From Allobogoriella deserti (GTDB lineage: Bacteria; Actinomycetota; Actinomycetes; Actinomycetales; Actinomycetaceae), in the NCBI RefSeq assembly GCF_042680605.1, contig NZ_JBHUEE010000005.1, positions 124,001 to 188,000 of the forward strand: a stretch of 64,000 nucleotides of DNA, written 5' to 3'. Below the pieces are notes generated by a model. It was not told the origin of the DNA. It did not search any database and saw only the letters and a list, made by a program, of their open reading frames with translations. The translations under genes were made by a program, and so were the position numbers. Positions 1 through 7,768 of this stretch are shown here, in pieces. Numbering within the stretch: position 1 is the first letter of the stretch; every line of letters starts with the position of its first letter.

Positions 1-1314
1 GCCGACCTGTGCCCCGACGAGCACTGTGCCGCGTACAACGCGATGGACCGCACCGTGCACCGGCGGCCGGGCTTCGCGTTCAGCCTCGCCCGCAGCTCGA
101 GCAGGATCAGCAAGTACGAGTACATGAACGGCGAGAACCTGCTGCCGTGGTTCCAGGGCGACGGCGCGCACCAGCTCTACCTCGCGGGCGAGGACCAACG
201 CCAGGCGTACGGGGTCGACCACTACACGACCGTGGCGCCCGACCGCCTTGCCGGTGTCACGGCGCCGGTCGAGGAGCGTCGGTCCGTGCCGGACCTGTAC
301 GGCGAGCTCTGGTACGACAACCCGGACCACCCGTTGGAGTTCACCGCGTCGTCGCAGTCCCAGAACACGTACGTCTACTTCCCGCGGGCGACGAACAGCC
401 ACTCCGGTGGCGCCGTCCTGGGTGTGTACGGGGCAGCCGGCATGGTGCTCTCCGACGACGTGCCCTACGTCGACAAGCAGGCCGGCGTCCTCCCTGAGGA
501 CTTCGTTGTCTACCGCAACGCCGCGGGCACCAAGTCGTGGTTCCTCCTCGACGAGGAGATCGTCGTCCTGGCCGCCGGACTCGATGGTCGGGACGGGCGG
601 GGAGCGGTCACGACGTTGGACAGCCGGATCGCGGCTCCGTCCGAGGAGGTCCGGGTGAGCGGCACGTGGCAGGACGGCACACGCTGGTCCGGCCCGGGGG
701 CCGGTCGGCTCGCCTGGGCGCGCTACGCCAACCTCACCCGCGGCACCGCCGTCGGCTACGCGGTGCTCGACGAGCAGGATGTCACCGTCACGCTCACGGA
801 TGTGACGCGCAGTCGCCGTGCGGTGCGCCTGTCGAACCCGGACACCGCCGTGACGAAGAACGTCTTCACGTTGACCGTGGAGCATCCCGCCGGAACCGGC
901 CCTGCCGGGCTTGCCTATGCGATCGTGCCGCACGCCCGGGAGGAACAGCTCGCCGCTTACACGAGCCGCCCGCTGAGCGTGCTGGCCAACACCGAGCGCA
1001 TGCAGGCCGTCCGGCACGACCGGCTCGGTCTCCTCGCCGCCAACGTCTTCGCCGACGGTGCACAGCAGGTGGCGAACCTGCGGATCGACGGCCCGGCCTC
1101 GGTGATCGCCCGCCGCCGTGGTCGTGGTCTCGACGTCGCCATCTCGGATCCCACGATGCACAGGCAAGCCGTGACCGTACTGGTGCGCGGGCGCGCCCGT
1201 GCTGCCGAGACCGAGGTCGACGGCGTGACGGTTCGGCGGGTTCCGGGCGGCACCGAGGTCACGGCGGACGTCCACCAGGTGTACGGCGCAAGTCGCACCG
1301 TGACGTTGGTGTGA
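1..1314 (+). CDS. Polysaccharide lyase family 8 (hyaluronate/chondroitin/xanthan lyase type), 3' part
   Basis: The open frame enters from the left edge, so the start and the N-terminal alpha/alpha-toroid are missing; about 438 residues remain. The visible part begins in the catalytic region: HRRPGFAFSLARSSSRIS followed by YMNGENLLPWFQGDG, the Asn-Glu-Asn...Asp-Gly signature of PL8 enzymes (NxENxxGWxxxDG). It is followed by the large beta-sandwich domains (FLLDEEIVVLAAGL, then a C-terminal beta domain ending at the stop at 1312-1314). PL8 enzymes are secreted and cleave uronic-acid-containing polysaccharides (hyaluronan, chondroitin, xanthan side chains) by beta-elimination. Which polymer is used cannot be told from this half. 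The truncation is due to the window edge and not a pseudogene: no in-frame stop is seen. Confidence 0.88.
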   Translation, partial: ADLCPDEHCAAYNAMDRTVHRRPGFAFSLARSSSRISKYEYMNGENLLPWFQGDGAHQLYLAGEDQRQAYGVDHYTTVAPDRLAGVTAPVEERRSVPDLYGELWYDNPDHPLEFTASSQSQNTYVYFPRATNSHSGGAVLGVYGAAGMVLSDDVPYVDKQAGVLPEDFVVYRNAAGTKSWFLLDEEIVVLAAGLDGRDGRGAVTTLDSRIAAPSEEVRVSGTWQDGTRWSGPGAGRLAWARYANLTRGTAVGYAVLDEQDVTVTLTDVTRSRRAVRLSNPDTAVTKNVFTLTVEHPAGTGPAGLAYAIVPHAREEQLAAYTSRPLSVLANTERMQAVRHDRLGLLAANVFADGAQQVANLRIDGPASVIARRRGRGLDVAISDPTMHRQAVTVLVRGRARAAETEVDGVTVRRVPGGTEVTADVHQVYGASRTVTLV

Positions 1315-1445
1315 CGGCGGGACCGCCCCGTCCGACCGGTTTGGCGCCGCGAGCCCCGGTCCGTCTCGCGAAGGCGCGTCGACGCGGCCGCCCGCGAACC
1401 CATGCAGCCAACCTCAATGTCAGTCGCAGCTGCCAGGGTGGCGAC

Positions 1446-1859
1446 ATGGATCAACGAATCTCCTTCGTGACTCTGGCCGTACGCGACGTCGCCGTCGCAC
1501 GCCGGTTCTACGTGGACGGACTCGGATGGCGCCCAGGGGTCGAGGCGCCCGGAGTCGTCATGATCCCGGTCGGTGAGCGCGTGATGCTCTCGCTCTGGGA
1601 CGAATCCGAGTTCGAGGCCGAGGTCGGTCCGGTCCGGCGCGGCAGCGGCCTCGCGCCGATCACGCTCGCCCATAACGTCGCCAGCCCCGAAGCGGTCGAC
1701 GGCGTGCTCGAGACGGCCCGGCGTGCCGGGGCCGATCCCGTCACGGACGGCGTGACCCGTGCCTGGGGCGGCTACACCGGATACTTCGGTGACCCGGACG
1801 GCTACCGATGGGAGGTGGCCTGGGCCCCGGGCGAACTCACCGAGCGGCTCGTGCCGTGA
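1446..1859 (+). CDS. VOC (glyoxalase/bleomycin-resistance) family protein
   Basis: 137 residues. One vicinal-oxygen-chelate domain pair: it starts RISFVTLAVRDVAVARRFYVDGLGW, the usual first beta-alpha unit, and ends GYTGYFGDPDGYRWEVAWAP, the DPDGxxWE strand. Proteins of this family bind metal and act as lyases, dioxygenases or antibiotic-binding proteins; the substrate cannot be assigned. The ATG start follows a GGTGGCG stretch. The gene stands alone, 131 bases after the lyase, and the next genes run the other way. Confidence 0.75.
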   Translation: MDQRISFVTLAVRDVAVARRFYVDGLGWRPGVEAPGVVMIPVGERVMLSLWDESEFEAEVGPVRRGSGLAPITLAHNVASPEAVDGVLETARRAGADPVTDGVTRAWGGYTGYFGDPDGYRWEVAWAPGELTERLVP

Positions 1860-1889
1860 CGACTGCACGCATCAGCAGGGATTGGCGGC

Positions 1890-2057
1890 CTACCGGTCGC
1901 CGGTCTCCTCGGGTGCGTCCGGCACCGCGCAGCCGTCGGGGCCGCACACGCCCATGGCTTCGCCGGTGAATACCTCCAGGCCGCGGACGGGGGTCAGGGG
2001 TAGGGCTGGTGCCGGCGGCTGCTCCGGTTCGGGGGCATCGTCTTCGATCCGGCTCAC
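1890..2057 (-). CDS. Small Cys-pair protein translationally coupled to the DsbA-family gene
   Basis: 55 residues from a GTG start. The GTG overlaps the stop of the DsbA-like gene by four bases (GTGA at 2057-2054), so it is likely translated by re-initiation. The protein is Pro-rich at the N-terminus (EPEQPPAPALPLTPV) and contains V-C-G-P-D-G-C-A-V, with Cys38 and Cys43. There is no signal peptide or membrane segment. I recognise no domain. The Cys pair and the coupling suggest a partner or substrate of the neighbouring thiol oxidoreductase, but this is inference. Confidence 0.6.
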   Translation of the reverse strand: MSRIEDDAPEPEQPPAPALPLTPVRGLEVFTGEAMGVCGPDGCAVPDAPEETGDR

Positions 2058-2719
2058 CGTGCTACCTCCGCCGCCGTGCGCCTTTCCTGTGCGACCTGGC
2101 CGAGCGCCTGTGCGAAGACCGCGGCCGGCTGCGCGCCGGAGACGCCGTAACGCCCGTCGATGACGTAGAACGGCACGCCGGCGATGCCGTACGCGCGCGC
2201 CTGAGCAATGTCCTGCCGCACGGCCTCGCGGAACGTGCCGTCCGCGAGGGCACGACGGACCTCCGCCTCGTCGAGTCCGACCTCCGCACCCAGTCGGGCC
2301 AACTCGTCGTCGTCGCCGAGGTGTCGCCCCTGCTCGAAGTAGGCAGAGAAGAGCTGCTCGACGAGGTCGAGCTGGACGCCCCGGGCCTTGGCCAGGTGCA
2401 GGACCTCGTGCGCCTTGAGGGTGTTGGTGTGCCGAAGCGCGTCGTAGTCGTAGGCGAGGCCCTCGTCGGCGGCGAGCGTGGTCATCTGGTCCAGCATCTG
2501 CTCGGCCTGCTCGCGGGAGATCCCCTTGTAGCCGGTGAGGAAGTCGACCTCGGATCCGTCGAAGTCGACCGGGGTGTCCGGTGCCAGCTCGAAGGAGTGG
2601 TACGTCAGGGCGACGTCGCCGCCGAACTGCCGGACACCCGACTCGAAGCGGCGCTTACCGACGTAGCACCACGGGCACGCGATGTCGGACCACACGTCGA
2701 CGACGATCGGTTCGCTCAT
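2054..2719 (-). CDS. DsbA-family (FrnE-like) thiol-disulfide oxidoreductase
   Basis: 221 residues. Thioredoxin fold with the active-site motif C15-P-W-C18 near the N-terminus (VDVWSDIACPWCYVGK), a helical insert (residues about 40-140), and the cis-proline strand GIAGVPFYVIDGRYGVSGAQP near the C-terminus. This matches the cytoplasmic FrnE/DsbA_2 family; there is no signal peptide, so it acts inside the cell, probably in disulfide exchange or as an isomerase/chaperone under oxidative stress. Start chosen at MSEPIVVDVW because family members begin just before the first beta strand; the frame is open further upstream but without family similarity. It is followed by a coupled 55-residue gene. Confidence 0.88.
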   Translation of the reverse strand: MSEPIVVDVWSDIACPWCYVGKRRFESGVRQFGGDVALTYHSFELAPDTPVDFDGSEVDFLTGYKGISREQAEQMLDQMTTLAADEGLAYDYDALRHTNTLKAHEVLHLAKARGVQLDLVEQLFSAYFEQGRHLGDDDELARLGAEVGLDEAEVRRALADGTFREAVRQDIAQARAYGIAGVPFYVIDGRYGVSGAQPAAVFAQALGQVAQERRTAAEVAR

Positions 2720-2786
2720 GCCCAGGACAACCTCGGCCGGGTCGGGGACATTCCGTCCCGGCCGTGGCTGCCTCGGCGCGGTGGCG

Positions 2787-4136
2787 TCATCCGGCGTCAT
2801 AGAGGCGGTAGGGGGCCACCTCCTCGGCGAAGTCGTCCAGCTCCGATTCGAAGCCGGCGAGGATTTCGTCCGGGTCGACGTCGGCCTCGAGCTGCGCACG
2901 GACGTCCTTGCTGCCGGAGAGCAGGTCGATCCAGCACTCGTCCTCCGGCGACTGGCACTGTGCACCTTCACGCCACTCGACCTCCTCGATGCGGTCGAAG
3001 AGGGCGTCCAGGACGTGCAGACCGACCCGCAGGGAGGCGTACTCGCCGGGGTCGGTGATGTGGATCTCCAGGCCGCCGGAGAACTCGCCTGCGTGCTTGC
3101 TGGCCGACGGCGTGGCCGAGGCGGGCCGGAACCGCACGCCCTCGAGTCCGCGGGCGTTGAGGTCGTCGGCGAGCGCCCAGGATTCGGTCTCGTCGATGAA
3201 CGGCGCACCGAACCACAGGAACGGCGTGGTGGTCCCGCGGCCCTCGGAGACGTTGATGGACTCGATGAGTCCGGTGCCGGGGTATGCCAACGCGGTGGCG
3301 CGCGTGGGGATGTTCGGCGAGGGCAGGACCCACGGATGGTCCCACTCCTCGACGATGTCGTCGGCGCTGTACCCGGACATTTCGACCACCTCGAGATCGA
3401 CCGGGGTCTCCAGCAGCTCACCGTTGAAGTACCGGGCGAGCTCGCCGACCGTCATCCCGTGCTGGAGCGGGATCTCGCGCAGGCCGACGAACGAGCTGAG
3501 CTCCGGATAGTCCAGGACCGGTCCGGCCATGTGATCACCCAACGGATTCGGCCGGTCGAGCACCATGAAGCCCGTGCCGTTCTCGGCCGCGGCCTCCATG
3601 GCGTAGTACATGGTCCAGATGTAGGTGTAGAAACGCGCGCCGATGTCCTGGATGTCGAAGAGGAGTACGTCGACGTTCGCGAGCATCTCCGCAGTCGGCT
3701 TCCGGGTCTCGCCGTAGAGCGAATACACCGGCAGCCCCGTGCGCTCGTCCGTGTAGGACTCGACGTACTCGCCGGCCGGCACACCGCCACGGACTCCGTG
3801 CTCGGGCCCGTAGAGGGCGGTGACCTCGTAGCCGCCGGACTCCTGCCCGGCGACCAGGGCGTCGATCACGTGTGTGAGGTCCTGCGTGACGCCTGTCGGA
3901 TTGGTGATGAGCCCGACCCGCTGTCCCCGGAGTGGCTCGAGGTCCTCGAGCAGGGCTTCGACGCCGAGGGTCAGTGGCTGCCGCCCCGGTGGGCCCCCGG
4001 GGCGGTCCGGCGGCGGGCCTGGACGGTCGGTCGGTGGGCCGGTCCGGTCGGCCGGATGGGCGGCGGCCAACGAGCCGGCGACGCCGACGGCGAGGGCGGC
4101 GCCCACGGCGGCGGCGTGGCGGGAGAGTGATCGCAT
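2787..4136 (-). CDS. namZ: Secreted exo-beta-N-acetylmuramidase (DUF1343 family, NamZ)
   Basis: 449 residues. It begins with a signal peptide (MRSLSRHAAAVGAALAVGVAGSLAAAHP) and a Pro-rich linker (repeats of DRPGPPPDRPG), then the DUF1343 core: LRGQRVGLITNPTGV, ALYGPEHGVRG (the conserved PEHG loop), LLFDIQDIGARFYTYIWTM, VLDRPNPLG and the C-terminal FRPASATPSASKHAG region. NamZ of Bacillus removes terminal MurNAc from the non-reducing end of peptidoglycan fragments and works with NagZ, which removes GlcNAc. Here nagZ lies 21 bases upstream on the same strand, the classical pairing. Both have export signals, so degradation of wall debris happens outside the membrane. No MurNAc importer or etherase is seen in the window. 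Confidence 0.88.
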   Translation of the reverse strand: MRSLSRHAAAVGAALAVGVAGSLAAAHPADRTGPPTDRPGPPPDRPGGPPGRQPLTLGVEALLEDLEPLRGQRVGLITNPTGVTQDLTHVIDALVAGQESGGYEVTALYGPEHGVRGGVPAGEYVESYTDERTGLPVYSLYGETRKPTAEMLANVDVLLFDIQDIGARFYTYIWTMYYAMEAAAENGTGFMVLDRPNPLGDHMAGPVLDYPELSSFVGLREIPLQHGMTVGELARYFNGELLETPVDLEVVEMSGYSADDIVEEWDHPWVLPSPNIPTRATALAYPGTGLIESINVSEGRGTTTPFLWFGAPFIDETESWALADDLNARGLEGVRFRPASATPSASKHAGEFSGGLEIHITDPGEYASLRVGLHVLDALFDRIEEVEWREGAQCQSPEDECWIDLLSGSKDVRAQLEADVDPDEILAGFESELDDFAEEVAPYRLYDAG

Positions 4137-4157
4137 CGTCTGACCTTTCTCGTGTGC

Positions 4158-5993
4158 TCAGCGCCTCGGTCCGGCGTGGTCGGGTGGTCCGGCGTGGTCG
4201 GGTGGTCCGGCATGATCCGGACGGCCGGGGTAGCTCCGGCCGTACCCGAGCGGCAGCAGCGTCTCGCTGCCGTCGGCCGTCGGGACGGCGACCGGAAGCG
4301 TGCCGCGGGGATTCAGGTCCCCCGCGAGGGCGCGCACCACGGCGGCGTAGTTGACGGCGCCGTATCCGTAGCTGTTCAGGACCGCATCTGCGCCGTCGAA
4401 CACGTTGATGTCGTACGGATTGCGCGCCGCGACGACCGCCACCGGTGTACCCGTCCCGGCCAGCGCCGTGACCATCTGTTGCTGGGCTGGGTTGCCGCTG
4501 GCGTTGTACGAGGTGAAGACGACGGCGTCGGCGTTCTCGGCCGCGGCGACCGCGCGCTCGCGGTACCCGGCCGAGGGCGACGGTCCGTTCTCGTACTCCT
4601 CGATCACATCGAAACCGCGGTCGGCGAGCATCGCTCCCAGCCGCTCCGGCCACGCACTGCCGGCACCGACCACCAACACCGTGTCCTCACCCGGGTCCAG
4701 GGGCAACGTCCGGTCCTCGTTGCGTAGCAACGTGATCGAGGCGTCGGCGATCGTCGCCGCCGTCTCGAGGTGTCCGTCACTGCCGACGACGTCTTCGACC
4801 GCTGCCGGGTCGGCGTACGGGTCGTCGAGGACGCCGCGTTCGGCCTTCCAGCTGAGGATCCGTCGGACGGATTCGTCGAGACGGTCCTCGGTGAGCTCGC
4901 CGTCGTCGATCGCCTGCCGGACGCCGGCGATCGAGGCGTCGACATCGGGGGAGTTGAGCAGGATGTCCGAGCCCGCGCGGATCGCCTGGACGGCGATCTC
5001 TTCCTGGCTCCAGTTCGCCGCCAGCGCGTCCATGTCGAGGGCGTCTGTGGTGATGAGGCCCTCGAAGCCCAGCTCCTCGCGGAGCAGGCCGGTCAGAACG
5101 GCGGGGGAGAGGGTTCCCGGCAGCTCCGGGTCGATCGCGTCGACGATGATGTGGGCCGTCATGATCATGTCGACGCCCGCGTCGATGGCCGACCGGAACG
5201 GGGCCAGGTGCCGCTCGAGGGTCTGCCGGTCGTACGTCACGCGCGGCAGCCCGTAGTGCGAGTCCGTCTCGGTGTCCCCGTGACCCGGGAAGTGTTTCGC
5301 AGTGGCTGCCACGTGCTGTTGCATGCCCGTGATCTGGGCCGCGCCGAGCTCGCTCACGGCCGCGGGATCGGAGCCCATCGATCGGATGCCGATGACGGGG
5401 TTCTCCGGGTTGGTGTTCACATCGAGCACCGGGGCGAAGTCCACGTTGATGCCCATCGCGCGCATCTCCGAGCCGAGGATCTCCCCCTGGGCGTGGGCCA
5501 GATCGGCGTCGGCGCTCGCGCCGAGCGCCATGTTTCCCGGCAGTTCGGTGGCGGGCGGGCCGATGCGCGCCACGAGTCCGCCTTCCTGGTCGATGGTGAC
5601 CGCCAGCGGGATGCCGGGCCCGCCGTCCCCGAGTGCCGCCTCCTGGAGGCCGTTGCTGAGACCGGCCACCTGCTGGGGGTCGTTGGTGTTCCCCGACCAT
5701 GCGAAGTAGAGCACACCGCCCAGGTCGTACTTCTCGACCACCTCGGCGGGAGTGTCCACGCCGTACCGTGCTCGGTTCTGCTCGGCCATGGAGGTGTCGT
5801 GCGCCGACGCCCCGTAGACATGCGTCCACGTCATCTGCCCGATCTTCTGCTCGAGCGTCATGCCCGCGATGAGGGTGTCGATGTCGGTGTCACCGCTGTT
5901 CGCCGCGCCGGCGGGCGCCATGCCGGCGAGCACCAATCCGGCGGCTGCGGCACTCGTCGTGGCGGCGAGCCGTCTCGATCCTGGTCTTCTCAC
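4158..5993 (-). CDS. nagZ: Secreted GH3 beta-N-acetylhexosaminidase (NagZ type)
   Basis: About 611 residues from a GTG start at 5993, chosen because GGGAG sits five bases upstream and a signal peptide follows directly (VRRPGSRRLAATTSAAAAGLVLAGMAPAGAANSG); the frame stays open to 6086 but adds no plausible start signal. GH3 barrel with LPGNMALGA, the NagZ catalytic loop KHFPGHGDTETDSH (His-Asp acid/base dyad), MTAHIIVDAIDPELPGTLS and the nucleophile Asp in LITTDALDMDA. A second Rossmann-like C-terminal domain (about residues 400-590) is present, as in long Bacillus-type NagZ. It removes GlcNAc from GlcNAc-MurNAc fragments. The C-terminus carries three PDHAGP repeats of unknown role. First gene of the nagZ-namZ operon. 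Confidence 0.88.
   Translation of the reverse strand: MRRPGSRRLAATTSAAAAGLVLAGMAPAGAANSGDTDIDTLIAGMTLEQKIGQMTWTHVYGASAHDTSMAEQNRARYGVDTPAEVVEKYDLGGVLYFAWSGNTNDPQQVAGLSNGLQEAALGDGGPGIPLAVTIDQEGGLVARIGPPATELPGNMALGASADADLAHAQGEILGSEMRAMGINVDFAPVLDVNTNPENPVIGIRSMGSDPAAVSELGAAQITGMQQHVAATAKHFPGHGDTETDSHYGLPRVTYDRQTLERHLAPFRSAIDAGVDMIMTAHIIVDAIDPELPGTLSPAVLTGLLREELGFEGLITTDALDMDALAANWSQEEIAVQAIRAGSDILLNSPDVDASIAGVRQAIDDGELTEDRLDESVRRILSWKAERGVLDDPYADPAAVEDVVGSDGHLETAATIADASITLLRNEDRTLPLDPGEDTVLVVGAGSAWPERLGAMLADRGFDVIEEYENGPSPSAGYRERAVAAAENADAVVFTSYNASGNPAQQQMVTALAGTGTPVAVVAARNPYDINVFDGADAVLNSYGYGAVNYAAVVRALAGDLNPRGTLPVAVPTADGSETLLPLGYGRSYPGRPDHAGPPDHAGPPDHAGPRR
4160..4215. repeat. Three 18-bp tandem repeats encoding PDHAGP at the NagZ C-terminus
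   Basis: The unit GGTCCGGCGTGGTCGGGT occurs twice exactly and a third time with changes. It encodes the tail PDHAGP-PDHAGP-PDHAGP-RR after the folded domains. Likely a replication-slippage tract that may vary between strains. Confidence 0.7.
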
Positions 5994-6088
5994 GGATACT
6001 CCCGTCGCTCGGGCGCCTCGTCCGGACGGGTCCGACGGCGCCGGTCCGCCCGTCGCGGCTTCGTCGCCGCGACCGCGCCAGGCCAAGC

Positions 6089-6117
6089 AGGCTAGAAGTG
6101 ACTGCCCTCGCTGTCAA
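6089..6117 (-). promoter_or_regulatory. Promoter of the nagZ-namZ operon
   Basis: On the minus strand: -35 TTGACA (6117-6112), 17-base spacer, -10 TAGCCT (6094-6089). This is a near-consensus housekeeping promoter. Transcription would start near 6082, leaving about 90 bases of leader before the nagZ GTG at 5993. Confidence 0.6.
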
Positions 6118-6141
6118 GAATTTCCATGCGACCCTACTGGT

Positions 6142-6160
6142 CCTGAAAATGACTTTCAGG
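6142..6160. promoter_or_regulatory. Palindromic operator-like site upstream of nagZ
   Basis: CCTGAAA-N5-TTTCAGG is a perfect inverted repeat with 7-base arms. GAAA-N-TTTC dyads are typical of RpiR/MurR-family sites controlling amino-sugar genes. It sits 25 bases upstream of the nagZ -35 and also upstream of the VOC gene at 6236. No RpiR gene is in the window, so the regulator is a guess. Confidence 0.4.
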
Positions 6161-6235
6161 GCTTCGAGTGTGGGTGGGTGCTGGTCCACTGGGGATCCAG
6201 AGACGTCGCTCGAGGCCGAATCGAGGAGGAACGCT

Positions 6236-6670
6236 ATGGCGGCAACCATGCAGATCACGTTCGATGCCGTAGATCCGGGTCGGCTGGCTCGCTTCTGGGC
6301 CGAGGTCGTCGGTTACGTGCTGGAGCCGCCGCCGGCCGGCTTCGCCACGTGGGACGAGGCGCTCGATGCCTGGGGCGTCCCGGTCGAGAACCGGAACGAC
6401 CGCTCGGCACTCGCGGACCCTGACGGCGCCGGGATACGGCTCTTCTTCCAGAAGGTTCCGGAGCCCAAGACGTCCAAGAACCGCCTGCACATCGATGTCC
6501 GTGCGGCGATCGGTCTGGAGTCCGCTCCCCGCATGGCCGAACTCGAAAGGCGCGCGGCCGAGCTGGTGGCGATCGGGGCCACGCGCGTCCAGCGCTTCGA
6601 GCCGGACGCGATCGACGCGGGACACCTCGTCATGCAGGACCCGGAGGGGAACGAGTTCTGTCTCGACTGA
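6236..6670 (+). CDS. VOC/glyoxalase-like domain protein
   Basis: 144 residues; ATG preceded by GAGGAGGA at 6223-6230. The sequence MQITFDAVDPGRLARFWAEVVGY and the end HLVMQDPEGNEFCLD match the Glyoxalase_6 branch of the VOC superfamily, in which one chain carries two beta-alpha-beta repeats. It has the family insert with paired Trp/Phe residues (WDEALDAWGVP) and RLHIDVRA. The ligand is unknown. It is monocistronic and convergent with the oxidoreductase at 6689. Confidence 0.75.
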   Translation: MAATMQITFDAVDPGRLARFWAEVVGYVLEPPPAGFATWDEALDAWGVPVENRNDRSALADPDGAGIRLFFQKVPEPKTSKNRLHIDVRAAIGLESAPRMAELERRAAELVAIGATRVQRFEPDAIDAGHLVMQDPEGNEFCLD

Positions 6671-6688
6671 GCCGGCCGCGGGTGCTAC

Positions 6689-7714
6689 TCACACAAGCAC
6701 CACCTTGCCCGTGGTGCGGCGCTCCTCCAGATCGCGGTGCGCTCGAGCAGCCTCTGCCAAAGGGACCTGGTGGGTGTGGATGCGCCATTGTCCCGACGCC
6801 GCGCGGGCGAGAGCCTCTTCTTGGTATCTGCGTAGGTCTCCGGGTGGCTCGGCGCGCGGCCCGACGACAGCGCGTGCGGTGATGCGTGCCCCGTGCGCCA
6901 CCTCGTCGTCGTCGAACTCGTTCCGGTCTCCGGACGACCATCCGTGAACGATCAGTCGGCCGTCAGGTCGCAGCAGTCGGGCCGCTGAACTACCGCGATC
7001 ACCGCCGACGCCATCGAGGACCGCCGTGGCCGAGCCGCCGAGGCCTCGCAGTGCGGTCAGCGCGTCGACGTGCCAGCCGGGAGCCGAATAGTCGACCACT
7101 GCGCAGGAGCCCTGCCAGTCCTGCGCGGCGGGGTATGACCGCCTTGCCAGATCCTCGACGAGCGATACTTTGTCGGAGCCGCCGGCCAGGGCGAGCACGC
7201 GGGCGCCGGCAGACAGTGCCGCTTGCACCAGGAGCGACCCCATTCCGCCCGCCGCGGCCGTCACGATCACGGTGTCTGCCGCCGTGATCGCCGCGACTTC
7301 GAGGGTCATCACGGCGGTTCGACCGGTCCCGATCATGGCCACGCCGTCCGCGGTGGCGAGGTGAGCTGGCAGGTCGTGCAGGGCGTCGACGTCGACGACC
7401 GCGTGGCGGGCATAGCCGCCGCCGTCCGGGCGCGGACCCAGGTGGGCGGCGACGCGGGCGCCCATCCAGGAGTGCTCCACCCCGGCTCCGAGATCGACGA
7501 TCGTGCCGCCCACCTCCCGGCCGGGAATCGCCGGCAACGTGGGCAGCGGCACCGGCCCGACGGTCGCGCCGCGACGGATGGCGGTATCGAGGAGGTGAAC
7601 CCCGTGAGCACTCACCGCGACGAGGACCTGCCCGTGGCCGGGGGTCGGGTCGGGGACCTGCTCGAGGGCCAGGGTCTCGGGAGGGCCGAAGGCGTGGTGT
7701 CGGACGGCATCCAT
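6689..7714 (-). CDS. Zinc-type/quinone oxidoreductase (MDR family), probable SoxR target
   Basis: 341 residues. MDR fold: GroES-like N-terminus (GHGQVLVAVSAHGVHLLDTAIRRG) with IPGREVGGTIVDLG, then the nucleotide-binding Rossmann motif AAAGGMGSLLVQAA (A-x-x-G-x-x-G). No cysteine cluster for structural zinc is seen, so it resembles NADPH:quinone reductases. Transcribed away from soxR with a SoxR-like dyad between them. The likely promoter has -35 TTGAGC (7752-7747), a 19-base spacer as in MerR/SoxR-controlled promoters, and -10 GAGGCT (7727-7722). That would start transcription at or near the ATG at 7714, making it leaderless. Role inferred: redox defence or reduction of redox-cycling quinones. 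Confidence 0.82.
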   Translation of the reverse strand: MDAVRHHAFGPPETLALEQVPDPTPGHGQVLVAVSAHGVHLLDTAIRRGATVGPVPLPTLPAIPGREVGGTIVDLGAGVEHSWMGARVAAHLGPRPDGGGYARHAVVDVDALHDLPAHLATADGVAMIGTGRTAVMTLEVAAITAADTVIVTAAAGGMGSLLVQAALSAGARVLALAGGSDKVSLVEDLARRSYPAAQDWQGSCAVVDYSAPGWHVDALTALRGLGGSATAVLDGVGGDRGSSAARLLRPDGRLIVHGWSSGDRNEFDDDEVAHGARITARAVVGPRAEPPGDLRRYQEEALARAASGQWRIHTHQVPLAEAARAHRDLEERRTTGKVVLV

Positions 7715-7729
7715 GGTGGCTAGCCTCGT

Positions 7730-7749
7730 ACCTGAACCATTGTTGAGCT
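7730..7749. promoter_or_regulatory. SoxR box
   Basis: ACCTGAACCATTGTTGAGCT contains the imperfect dyad CTGAAC...GTTGAG and fits actinobacterial SoxR boxes (CCTCAA-like arms) in length and arms. It lies between the divergent soxR and oxidoreductase genes, inside the long 19-base -35/-10 spacer of the oxidoreductase promoter, where MerR-family activators bind. Confidence 0.6.
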
Positions 7750-7768
7750 CAAGCCCCGAGGTGATCAC

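Noticed and set aside
1..1314. Lyase as a pseudogene
   Set aside because: The missing N-terminus is due to the window edge; the frame is open and motifs are intact.
957..1868. 303-residue minus-strand frame over the lyase and VOC genes
   Set aside because: Shadow; both plus-strand genes have recognisable family motifs.
5994..6086. N-terminal extension of NagZ to the upstream start
   Set aside because: The later GTG has GGGAG at good spacing and starts a signal peptide; the extension is Gly/Arg-rich leader sequence next to the promoter.
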